The notes under the pieces were generated by a model that saw only the letters and a program-made list of their open reading frames with translations, was not told the DNA's origin and did not search any database. Shown here one piece after another: positions 52,801 to 60,433 of a stretch of DNA of 64,000 bases. The stretch lies in assembly GCA_012103455.1 (NCBI GenBank), contig WLWT01000001.1, positions 4,471,288 through 4,535,287 of the forward strand, given 5' to 3'. The stretch is from Gammaproteobacteria bacterium. Its GTDB lineage: Bacteria > Pseudomonadota > Gammaproteobacteria > HK1. Positions within the stretch are counted from its first letter, which is position 1; each line of letters opens with the position of its first letter. Position numbers and translations under genes: made by a program.

Positions 52801-55401
52801 TTGGATCGCTTCACGGAGGCCACCAGCAACGGCTTCAGGCGGCTGCGTGGCAACGAACTCTCGCTGGCCTTCGAAGGCAGGTGGATGCGCTGCCCTAGCT
52901 GCAAGTCAGTACACCGGCCCGTTTCCACCATCTCGCATTGCCTCGACTGCGGCAGCGGCGATATCGGCGAACTGGACCCCGACCGAGATGCCGTGTTCCT
53001 GGCGCGCAAGGGCTTCTATCGAAATCCCGTTACCAACGCGCTTGTCGATCCGCCCAAGCCGCCGCTCGCACTTATCGCCGCCGAGCACACCGCACAATTG
53101 AACGCCCCCCAGAACGAGGACGTGTTCTCCAAAGCGGAGGAGAACGAATTGCTGTTCCAGGACATCGCACTAGGCGAGCGTGCCAACTCCTCCACCGCCG
53201 TCGATGTACTGTCGAGCACAACGACCATGGAAGTGGGCATCGACATAGGCGCGCTATCTGGTGTCGCCTTGCGCAACATGCCGCCGGGCCGCGCCAACTA
53301 CCAGCAACGCTCAGGGCGGGCCGGACGCCGCGGCAACGCTGTCGCCACTGTCGTTGCATTCGGTAGCGCCGACAGTCACGACGAGCACTACTTCACCAAC
53401 CCGGACGGCATGATCCGTGGGAACGTCGTCGATCCGAAGCTTACGCTCGACAACCCGGACATCGTCCGGCGGCACATCCGCGCTTTTTTGTTGCAGTCCT
53501 ATCACCAGGATCGCATCCCGGGTTTAGATTCCGATCAGAAGCACGACCTTTTCTCCGTGCTCGGCACAGTCGCCGAGTTCCGTGATCCGTCTTCTGTCCT
53601 CAACCGCAAGGATTTCGCCACATGGCTCGTGCAACAGGAAGACAAGCTCCGAGGCCGGGTATCGTCGTGGATTCCGCAGGAGCTCGGCCCGCATGACCGC
53701 CACTTGCTTCTAAGCGAATTTGCCCATGACTGCCTTGATGCAATCGACGACGCCATCGGCTCCGCGCCGAGCGAAACCGGACCGTCCGACGAGGCCGACG
53801 AGGTCAATGAGGCGATCAAAGGTGAATACCAGCCTGAAGAGGACGACGAGAACCCGCAGCAGCAGGCTGCTAATACTGACAAGCTTCTAGACCGCCTACT
53901 CTACTGCGGCAAACTGCCGCGTTACGCTTTCCCCACCGATGCGGCGACCTTCCATGTGTTTGATACTGACCGCTCCACGCGATTGCGGCCGATCATGCGG
54001 TTCGCGCCCCAACAGGGCCTTTCCGTCGCGCTCTCACAGTACGCCCCGGGCAAACAGGTGTGGATATCCGGTAAGTGCTACACGTCCAGCGCAATCTACT
54101 CGGTTGACCCCAACGATCGGTTCGCCGCATGGGACTCCAAACGCATCTACATGGAGTGCGACATCTGCGGCTTCGCGAACACGTACGCCGTGGGTGAGGC
54201 TCAGCGGCATGAGACCCGGGACTGTCCGGCCTGCGGCGGTGCACAGACGTTTGGACCAGGACGCTACTGGCTGCGCCCACCGGGATTCGCGCACCCTATA
54301 GACACCGAAGAGGTCACTTCACCGGACGACATTCCTGAGACAAGCTACGCCACCCGTGCCAAGCTGACGATGGATACCCCCGACGAGACCGACGCCTGGA
54401 CCGTCATCAACGAGCGACTCCGCGTGCTCCCTTCGAGAAAACACCTTCTGGTGTCCAACACGGGTCCCAAAAAAGACGGCTACACGTACTGCACCCAATG
54501 CGGTCGCATAGAGACAACCGCCGCACATCCCCACGAACTTCATGGCACGCACCTGAAGCCCTACCCGGACGACGAAGACAAGCGCAACTGCGACGGCATC
54601 AATCCGACGCGCCACCTCGTCCTAGGCACCGACTTCATCGCCGATATCGCGCTCTTCTCCTTGCGGGTGGAGCCACCGATGAGCCTCAAGCCCGGTCACA
54701 CGTCCACCCTTGTCGCCCTGCGAACCGTAAGCGAAGCCCTTGCCGCGGCAGCGTGCCAACTCCTTGAACTTGAACCGGGCGAACTAATGGCTGAGTTTCG
54801 CCCAGCGCTCACGCCCGCCGGCACGACTGGCCTCGAGGCAGAGGTCTTTCTGTACGACACTCTCCCGGGTGGTGCCGGGTTCTCGACCCAGCTTCCCCAA
54901 TCACGCGTTGCGCTATTCCGAGCAGCACTAGACCTTCTCACGAATTGCGAGGAACGCTGTGATGCATCGTGCTACCGTTGCCTGCGTAGCTTCAAGAACA
55001 AGCTTGAGCACCGCCTCCTCGACCGCCATGTCGGCGCTCAACTCCTGCGCTACCTAATCGACGGACAGCTTGCCGATTTCAGCCCGAACCGGTTGGCTTC
55101 CTCGACCGCGTTGCTCCGAAACGACCTCGAACGCCAATGCGTAGATGGGACACAATTCGAACTGGATGCTCCCCTGCTAATGGACGGCTCGCCCGTTACC
55201 GCACCCATCCTGGCTACGACTGCCGACGGCCGCCGGTTGATCATCGCGCTCTCAGCCCCTCTGACTCCACTTCATCCTGCGGACGCCTCAACCGCTAATC
55301 TTGGTTCCGCCGAAGGGATTCGGGTGATCGTCGAAAACGAACTCATCGTACGCGGGAACCTACCGGCTGCAACGCAGCGCATTGTGGCTGAGCTACGGTG
55401 A
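49849..55401 (+). CDS. druE: DruE-type DEAH helicase with DUF1998 (1850 aa)
   Basis: 1850 aa from GTG 49849, 13 bases after the previous stop. SF2 helicase: Walker A TGTGSGKT at about 116-123, LVLYPMNALVNDQLGRL, LDEAHLYRG (DEAH at about 344-347), RIICATASFND, then TTMEVGIDIGALSGVALRNMPP and RSGRAGRRG (about 1153). Zinc clusters include CAVCGKKTRWG, CPSCKSVHRPV...CLDCGSG and CDICGFANTY...CPACGG. DUF1998 is near the C-terminus with LYDTLPGGAGFSTQL and CEERCDASCYRCL (about 1701). Length and domain order fit DruE, the common Druantia component; it resembles the MrfA/DrmB-type helicases too. The terminal 44 codons are duplicated in the scar at 42673. Confidence 0.92.
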   Translation: METIQQSIEQLHGALRDYIEATYHISAESLIHRRKALLDIPGVIHQIPYLESTPRYETGESFSKMPGLAPAALEAFNTLSQPQGDLPKLIYDPPYLHQSEAVRGSLIDRRNLVIMTGTGSGKTESFLLPILGKLACEASRRPDAFAGQPAMRALVLYPMNALVNDQLGRLRGLFGDPRLVSLFNTWAGRPPRFGRYTSRTPYAGVRTSRKDSAKFRAFDEFYVDIERLAHDPMADGHDEARRLRRALKERGKWPAKPDLRAWLGEKGARWRDPKTGAFVRGVTLPDDSELLTRHEIQSAPPDLLITNYSMLEYMMMRPIERSIFDTTRTFIEHNPDEDFLVVLDEAHLYRGAAGAEVSLLLRRLRDRLDVPAHRFRIICATASFNDHAYAPEFGAQLSGLPASTFLPISGSLDLRAHDGPGSIQDADVFAGIDLERYYSAPTVSDRHSVIEPIVKHRQSTDDPDPERALYHALADFPPMGRLLNMTMKQAIAVAELGQHLFPDTGAQIAEKAVNALMALGSAARLAPKTPGLLPCRVHNFFRGLPGLWACMDPACANLDESESDGICGTLFSQPRESCQCGARVLEFFTCRNCGTAYARAYTDDIDCPSALWPEPGESLRMAEGETGSLAPLDLLLETPASDEVAEPADYDLETGRLNPPTLGTRMRRVYLRGDRLADSTDEEDDKGDPLPVFPGQFAPCAVCGKKTRWGTSYVQDHQTKGDQPFQALVSRQLQIQPPSHAEPTPFAPLQGRKVLTFSDSRQVAARLAPNLQMYSVRDSLRPLIAWGFQRLQAVPLLQPNLNLNDLYLAVLLAAHTLHVRLRPEMKAGESFGADITVRNAFDNKQTNNNDGLVGLCMQIRSERPPEALLEQIVTTVQDRFLGFEPLALASLAERGDLTARLHELPSIPGVAETPEAKVELVRAWLRCWQSYGFWLGAMPPVWGQRPRSQGISVRAKKGKFKAMQTVLADRAARKIFDSQWPPKLLDRFTEATSNGFRRLRGNELSLAFEGRWMRCPSCKSVHRPVSTISHCLDCGSGDIGELDPDRDAVFLARKGFYRNPVTNALVDPPKPPLALIAAEHTAQLNAPQNEDVFSKAEENELLFQDIALGERANSSTAVDVLSSTTTMEVGIDIGALSGVALRNMPPGRANYQQRSGRAGRRGNAVATVVAFGSADSHDEHYFTNPDGMIRGNVVDPKLTLDNPDIVRRHIRAFLLQSYHQDRIPGLDSDQKHDLFSVLGTVAEFRDPSSVLNRKDFATWLVQQEDKLRGRVSSWIPQELGPHDRHLLLSEFAHDCLDAIDDAIGSAPSETGPSDEADEVNEAIKGEYQPEEDDENPQQQAANTDKLLDRLLYCGKLPRYAFPTDAATFHVFDTDRSTRLRPIMRFAPQQGLSVALSQYAPGKQVWISGKCYTSSAIYSVDPNDRFAAWDSKRIYMECDICGFANTYAVGEAQRHETRDCPACGGAQTFGPGRYWLRPPGFAHPIDTEEVTSPDDIPETSYATRAKLTMDTPDETDAWTVINERLRVLPSRKHLLVSNTGPKKDGYTYCTQCGRIETTAAHPHELHGTHLKPYPDDEDKRNCDGINPTRHLVLGTDFIADIALFSLRVEPPMSLKPGHTSTLVALRTVSEALAAAACQLLELEPGELMAEFRPALTPAGTTGLEAEVFLYDTLPGGAGFSTQLPQSRVALFRAALDLLTNCEERCDASCYRCLRSFKNKLEHRLLDRHVGAQLLRYLIDGQLADFSPNRLASSTALLRNDLERQCVDGTQFELDAPLLMDGSPVTAPILATTADGRRLIIALSAPLTPLHPADASTANLGSAEGIRVIVENELIVRGNLPAATQRIVAELR

Positions 55402-55498
55402 ACCCGTGCGCGCCACCTAGGCCGGATGTGACAGCAAGCATGAGAACATGAATCTGCAAGACTCTTCGTAAGCCCCAGAGACCGTCGGATCGTGCCGC

Positions 55499-55953
55499 TC
55501 ACCAAACCGATAGGGCGCTCATTTTCTGTCCTTCCGGCAGACGCAATGCGATCGAAGGATCGCCGTTGGCAGGCTGGGCCTCGCTGAGTAGGCGGCGCTC
55601 ATACTCTTTCTTTTGTCGAGCTAAATCCCGTCCCCGCAGGATGTCCTCGCCGATGCTGGCCGCGATCCGGGCCGCCGCTTCCTTGACCGACTCCCTCGCC
55701 AGATGGGCCTAGCGCGCCGTGGTCTGCGCCCGTCTGTGGCCGAGCAGCTTGCCGATCATCGGCAGGGATTGTCCAAGCGCCGGCGCACGTGAGGCGAAGC
55801 TGTGTCCGAGGTCGTGGATGCGGACGTCGTTCAGGTTCGCCCACGCCCGGACAACGCCCCACGGAGCGCCAAGGTTCTTCATGTGCGTGCCCTTGACCCG
55901 GCCCGCGATCACCCGGGGATTGTCCGGTGTGCGCGGCAGGTCCGCGAGCACCT
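55499..55953 (-). pseudogene. Tyrosine recombinase relic at the island's right edge
   Basis: C-terminal catalytic half of a phage-type integrase on the minus strand: LADLPRTPDNPRVIAG, NDVRIHDLGHSFASRA, LPMIGKLLGHRRAQTTAR, stop, then AHLARESVKEAAARIAASIGEDIL in the same frame. The usual LHDxRHSFAS is DLGHS here, so the catalytic Arg is Gly. The nucleophile Tyr of RYAHL is a TAG stop. It lacks the N-terminal half and abuts the stop of the acyl-CoA dehydrogenase gene. Confidence 0.85.
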
Positions 55954-57096
55954 TCAATCCAACAGTAACGCGGCGATGCGCTCGTTTTGAATTTCCGTGG
56001 AGCCATCCACATAACCGGCGATCTTGGCGCAAGCTAAGTGATGGCCCAAACGGCAATCGGTGCGCATACCATTGGCGCCCAGGAGTTGGATGCAATCGAG
56101 CAGACGGCTTTGCGCCACCCGCGCCGCGTATTTCTTGGCGTGGGCCGCGGCCAGCACCGCTTCTTTTGCCCCTTCCTCCACCAGCCGTGCCGCCCGGTAG
56201 GTGAGCAGCCTGGCCGCCTCCAGCTCCGTTGCCATATCGGCCAAGGTCCAGCGCAAGCCTTGCCGGTTCAGCAATGGGCCGCCGAAAGCGGTACGTTCTT
56301 GCAGATAGGTGCGAGCCGTTTGCAAAGCATCATCCAACATTCCACAGCACATGGCGGCCACGTAGGTGCGGGCGCCGTTGATACTGCCTAGGGCGTATTT
56401 GAAGGCTTCACCGGCGGGATGGATCAGATACTCGTCCGGCAGGTGGAAATCTGTCAGTTTAAACCCGCCGGTGCCTATGGCTTTGCCGCCGAACACGTCT
56501 ATAGGCGCCGTACGGGTAAAACCCGGGCGGGTGGCATCGATCAAGAAACAGGCAATGCCCCGCCAGCCGGCGCTGGTATCGGTCTGCGCATAACATACGA
56601 ACACGTCGGCGTACGCGGCATTGGTGATCCAGCATTTCTCGCCGTTCAAGCGCCAGCCGTCTCCACTGCGCTCCGCCCGCATGGCGATGCTGGAGAAGTC
56701 GCTGCCGGCATGGGCTTCGGTGAGAGCGGTGGCACCGAAACGCTCGCCAGCCAGCATGCGCGGCACCAGCGCTTTGGCCGCATTCGGGTGCGCGTCATTG
56801 GCCAGCTTGGCGGCGGCGTTTTGCAGATTCACGATGCTGAAGGCGGCCGCCATGGAGAACTTGGCCAGTTCCTCGGTCATGCGCATCTTGCAGCGGTAGC
56901 CGTAGCCGTGGCCACCGCAAGCGGTGGGTACTTGGGTGCGCAAGAAGCCGCATCTCTTGGCCTGCATGAGCACGTCATGAGGTATGCGCCCAGCGGCTTC
57001 CCAAGCGGCGATGTCTTGTGGCCCGTAGGCTTGCGCGAAGCAGCGCGCCGCCTCTATCAGTAAGCGCTCATCAGCGCTCAGCTCATCGTCGAACAT
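55954..57096 (-). CDS. Acyl-CoA dehydrogenase
   Basis: 380 aa from ATG 57096 (MFDDELSADERLLIEAARCFAQ). Motifs: CGGHGYGYRCKMRMTEELAK, GATALTEAHAGSDFSSIAMRAE (flavin), GEKCWITNAAYADVFVCYAQ, GFTRTAPIDVFGGKA, QERTAFGGPLLNRQGLRWTLADM (in parts), LLGANGMRTDC and GYVDGSTEIQNERIAALLL at the end. YVDGSTEI replaces the YEGT catalytic loop, so the base is probably elsewhere, as in several isovaleryl-type enzymes. The stop at 55954 is where the island begins. Confidence 0.92.
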   Translation of the reverse strand: MFDDELSADERLLIEAARCFAQAYGPQDIAAWEAAGRIPHDVLMQAKRCGFLRTQVPTACGGHGYGYRCKMRMTEELAKFSMAAAFSIVNLQNAAAKLANDAHPNAAKALVPRMLAGERFGATALTEAHAGSDFSSIAMRAERSGDGWRLNGEKCWITNAAYADVFVCYAQTDTSAGWRGIACFLIDATRPGFTRTAPIDVFGGKAIGTGGFKLTDFHLPDEYLIHPAGEAFKYALGSINGARTYVAAMCCGMLDDALQTARTYLQERTAFGGPLLNRQGLRWTLADMATELEAARLLTYRAARLVEEGAKEAVLAAAHAKKYAARVAQSRLLDCIQLLGANGMRTDCRLGHHLACAKIAGYVDGSTEIQNERIAALLLD

Positions 57097-57309
57097 GATC
57101 GATTCAGGGGTTCGGGAACGAACACCAAAGTATGGCATATGGCGCTTTTACGCCGCCGCTTCTTTGCTTTTCTCACTTGAGCCAATCGCCCGGTTCGATG
57201 AGGAATCGCCACGATCCCGCGCAAGCCGCGGCGAGCGAGCGTCCATGCAGGTTCCCGGAAGTGAACGTTAGCGTTCAACCAGCCGAAGTCTTGTGTTCCC
57301 GGTGCCCGC

Positions 57310-57894
57310 TTATGAAGAACGCCGCAGGACTACAGCATGATCGGCTAACTGCGGAAAAAACTCGTGAAAATCCTGCCGTAGCGCCGCTAGATTGGCCGCC
57401 GCCTGGCCGATGGTGGCGCGCAGCCCGGCCAGCCTGATCGAGCGCATGGACATACGCTCCAGTGCCCAGCGCACATGCTCGAAATCGGCGTAAGCCACTA
57501 ACCAGTCGCCTTCGCGCATGGCGCGGAAAACGCGCCTTAGCCGCGGTGTGAACAGCGCCTCGTATTGCGCCACACCGGCATAAACAGCCTCGGAAAACGA
57601 CGCCAAGTGTTGGTCGCTATACCGATCCCAAGCGGCGGCCAGAAAGTGATCATAGAGCACATCCACCGCCACCCCGGCGAAACGGCGGGCCGGCGCCTCG
57701 AAGCGCTCACGGCTTCGCCGCCAAATGGGGTGGGCGTCGGTGAATTTATCGATCTGCCGGTGCACGCGGATCCCGGCGGCCACCCGTGGCGGTAGCCCCG
57801 GGCCGATGGGACCCTTGACGAAGTCGCCCAGCAGAGCGCCGGTCCAATCCTCCGGTTGATCGCCCGACAGCAGAATATGCGTGAGATAGTTGAT
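57310..57894 (-). CDS. acpH: Acyl carrier protein phosphodiesterase AcpH, no standard start codon
   Basis: 194 aa if translation begins at ATC (57894-57892), aligning with the family start MNYLTHILLSG: here it reads INYLTHILLSGDQPEDWTGALLGDFVKGP. No ATG, GTG or TTG occurs between an upstream in-frame TAG and this point, so the normal start has probably mutated (ATG to ATC), or a rare AUC start is used. The next legal start, GTG at 57783, would remove about 37 conserved residues. AcpH removes the phosphopantetheine arm from ACP. Conserved HRQIDKFTDAHPIW and DVLYDHFLA are intact. Confidence 0.8.
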   Translation of the reverse strand: MNYLTHILLSGDQPEDWTGALLGDFVKGPIGPGLPPRVAAGIRVHRQIDKFTDAHPIWRRSRERFEAPARRFAGVAVDVLYDHFLAAAWDRYSDQHLASFSEAVYAGVAQYEALFTPRLRRVFRAMREGDWLVAYADFEHVRWALERMSMRSIRLAGLRATIGQAAANLAALRQDFHEFFPQLADHAVVLRRSS

Positions 57895-57968
57895 GAGCGG
57901 ATGTCCACGGCGAGCCGGCTATTGAGTGTATAGTCAGCGGGCAACCTGGAATAGGCGCACGACCCTCT

Positions 57969-60257
57969 ATGCATGCATTCCTGTTGACCCGGGAGTGGCG
58001 CGACGGCCCGCACAGCGGTCTGCTACAGATGTGGTGCTGGACGGCGGACGGTCCCCTGTCCATACGGATCACCAACGCCAAAGCCATCTGTTTTGCCAGC
58101 CGCGAAGAGCGCCTGCCGGATGGGACCTACGAGCGGCGGCCGGTGGCGTTGACAAGCCCCCTGGGCGCGCCGGTGGACGCGCTCTACTTCCCTACCCAGC
58201 GTGCCCTCAATGATTTTCGCGAGCGCTGCAATGTGGCCAAGGTGCGTCTGTTCGAAAGCGACGTGCGAGCGGCCGATCGATATCTGATGGAGCGCTTCAT
58301 CCAAGGTGGCCTGGAAGTGCAGGGTCAAGTGACCCAAAAGCAGGGCTACGGGGAGATCGTCAACCCCAAACTCAGAGCCTGCGCCATCACCCCCCGGTTA
58401 AAAGCCGTCAGCCTGGACATCGAAACCGACGGCTTCGAGGGCGCTCTCTACTCCATCGCTCTTGCCATGGACGGCGAGGAACGGGTCCTCATGCGTTCCG
58501 AATTCCCGGTGCAAGCGCCGGGGGTCGCGGTGGAGTGCTTGCCCGATGAGCGGCAATTGCTGCTGCGGCTTTGCACCTGGTTCGCCGAGTTCGATCCGGA
58601 CGTCATCATCGGCTGGAACCTCATCGGCTTCGACTTGACCGCCCTGGAGCGCCGTTTTGCCCAGCACGGCCTGCCCTTCACCATCGGCCGCGCGCAGGGA
58701 CGCGCCCGCGTTGTGCAGGGCAGCCGCGGGCAACCGCCGTTGGCGCTGGTGCCCGGACGGGTGGCCATCGACGGCATCGAAAGCCTGCGGGCGGCATTTT
58801 GGATCTTCGAGGACTATGCCCTGGACGCCGTCGCCCGCGAACTGCTAGGGCGCGGCAAGCTCATCGAAGACGGCGAAGACCGCCTCGCCGCGATCCAGCA
58901 GCGCTACACCAACGACCGCGCCGCCCTCGCCCGATACAACATCGAGGATTGCCGCCTGGTAGCGGAGATCATCGAACACACCGGGCTCATACGCATGGGG
59001 GTTGAACGGGCCAGCTTGACCGGACTGGCGCTCGGACGCCTGGGCGGCTCCGTCGCCTGCCTGGACAACCTCTACCTACCGCGCCTGCACCGCCGTGGCC
59101 GGGTGGCTTACGACATCGGCTCCGCCAATACCTCATCGGCCAGCAGCCCGGGCGGCCACGTGCTGGATTCATCGCCAGGTATCTATGATCACGTAGTCCT
59201 ACTGGACTTCAAAAGCCTCTATCCCAGCATCATCCGCACTTTCCGCATCGATCCACTGGGCTTATGGGAACCGGGCGATGAACCCATCGAAGGTTTCCTG
59301 GGCGCCCAATTCGCCCGCGAAGGCGCCATCCTGCCCGACCTCATCGATGCTCTATGGGCGGCCAGAGACGAAGCCAAAAAAGAGCGCAACGGCCCTCTTT
59401 CCCAAGCCATCAAGATCATCATGAACGCCTTCTACGGCGTACTCGGAGCCACCGGCTGCCGCTTCTTCGATCCGCGCCTGGCCTCCAGCATCACCCGCCG
59501 CGGGCATGAGGTATTGAAGCGCTCCAAGGATTTCATCGAAGCAGCGGGCTTTGCCGTCATCTACGGTGACACCGACTCGTTGTTCGTGCACTTGAGCGCC
59601 GCCACCGGCGACGATGACGCCAGGCGCCAAGGCCAACGCCTGGCCAGGGCACTCAATGACTGGTGGCAAACCATCATCGCCGAGGAACACAACCTCAAGT
59701 CCGCCCTTGAAGTGGAATTCGAAACCCACTTCACCCGCTTCTTGATGCCAACCTTGCGCGGTTCGGATCAAGGCAGCAAAAAACGCTACGCCGGCATTGC
59801 CAACGACGGCAAGGGCAGCACTTCCATGGTATTCAAGGGACTGGAAAGCGTGCGCACCGACTGGACCCCGCTGGCGCGCAACTTCCAGCGCGAACTCTAC
59901 CGCCGCGTCTTCGCGCAGGAACCGTTCGAGGAATGGGTGGAGAGCACGGTGGCAAAATTGTACGCCGGCGCTCTCGATCACGAACTCATCTACCGCAAGC
60001 GCCTGCGCCGGGATGTGGATGAATACGCCGCCAACGTCCCACCGCAAGTACAAGCCGCCCGCCGCGGCGGCCAGAGCAACGGCTGGGTCAAATACGTCAT
60101 CACCTTGGCCGGCCCGCGCCTAGTCACGGACATCGACGCGCCGCTCGACTACGAGCACTACAAAGAAAAACAGATCGCCCCCGTGGCCGACGGCGTCTTG
60201 CAATTCCTGGACACTAGCTTCGCCCGCCTGACCGACCGGCAGCTAGCAATCTTCTAA
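57969..60257 (+). CDS. polB: DNA polymerase II (family B)
   Basis: 762 aa, close to E. coli PolB (783). Exonuclease motifs: SLDIETDG at 148-155 (Exo I), GWNLIGFDL 215-223 (Exo II), YNIEDC 323-328 (Exo III). Polymerase motifs: DFKSLYPSI at 413-421, KIIMNAFYGVLG 482-493, YGDTDS at 532-537. All catalytic Asp and Glu are present. It replicates past lesions in repair and is part of the SOS response in E. coli; no LexA box was looked for thoroughly. Divergent from acpH with a 74-base gap. Confidence 0.97.
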   Translation: MHAFLLTREWRDGPHSGLLQMWCWTADGPLSIRITNAKAICFASREERLPDGTYERRPVALTSPLGAPVDALYFPTQRALNDFRERCNVAKVRLFESDVRAADRYLMERFIQGGLEVQGQVTQKQGYGEIVNPKLRACAITPRLKAVSLDIETDGFEGALYSIALAMDGEERVLMRSEFPVQAPGVAVECLPDERQLLLRLCTWFAEFDPDVIIGWNLIGFDLTALERRFAQHGLPFTIGRAQGRARVVQGSRGQPPLALVPGRVAIDGIESLRAAFWIFEDYALDAVARELLGRGKLIEDGEDRLAAIQQRYTNDRAALARYNIEDCRLVAEIIEHTGLIRMGVERASLTGLALGRLGGSVACLDNLYLPRLHRRGRVAYDIGSANTSSASSPGGHVLDSSPGIYDHVVLLDFKSLYPSIIRTFRIDPLGLWEPGDEPIEGFLGAQFAREGAILPDLIDALWAARDEAKKERNGPLSQAIKIIMNAFYGVLGATGCRFFDPRLASSITRRGHEVLKRSKDFIEAAGFAVIYGDTDSLFVHLSAATGDDDARRQGQRLARALNDWWQTIIAEEHNLKSALEVEFETHFTRFLMPTLRGSDQGSKKRYAGIANDGKGSTSMVFKGLESVRTDWTPLARNFQRELYRRVFAQEPFEEWVESTVAKLYAGALDHELIYRKRLRRDVDEYAANVPPQVQAARRGGQSNGWVKYVITLAGPRLVTDIDAPLDYEHYKEKQIAPVADGVLQFLDTSFARLTDRQLAIF

Positions 60258-60290
60258 GCCAAGCCTGTAGATGAGGGAAATGAACTGAGA

Positions 60291-60402
60291 GGGGCATGAC
60301 CGGCAGCCCATGCCGAGGACCGTCGGCAGCATGGATGCTGCCGTCGAGGCTACAGGGATGTATTCACGCCGTGTCCTCGGCATGGGCTGCCGGTCATGCC
60401 CC
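60291..60402. repeat. Perfect 30-bp inverted repeat with nested hairpin
   Basis: 60291-60320 (GGGGCATGACCGGCAGCCCA and on) is an exact inverse of 60373-60402. The 52-base loop holds a second hairpin GGCAGCATGGATGCTGCC. It sits between the convergent ends of polB (60257) and the dehydrogenase gene (60434). It could act as a bidirectional terminator or be a REP-type dispersed element. Confidence 0.9.
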
Positions 60403-60433
60403 CGGTGCACTGCCTAGCAGCAGAGGAAACCTC

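Noticed and set aside
56419..57063. Plus-strand frame opposite the acyl-CoA dehydrogenase
   Set aside because: No protein-like features; the minus-strand gene has all family motifs.
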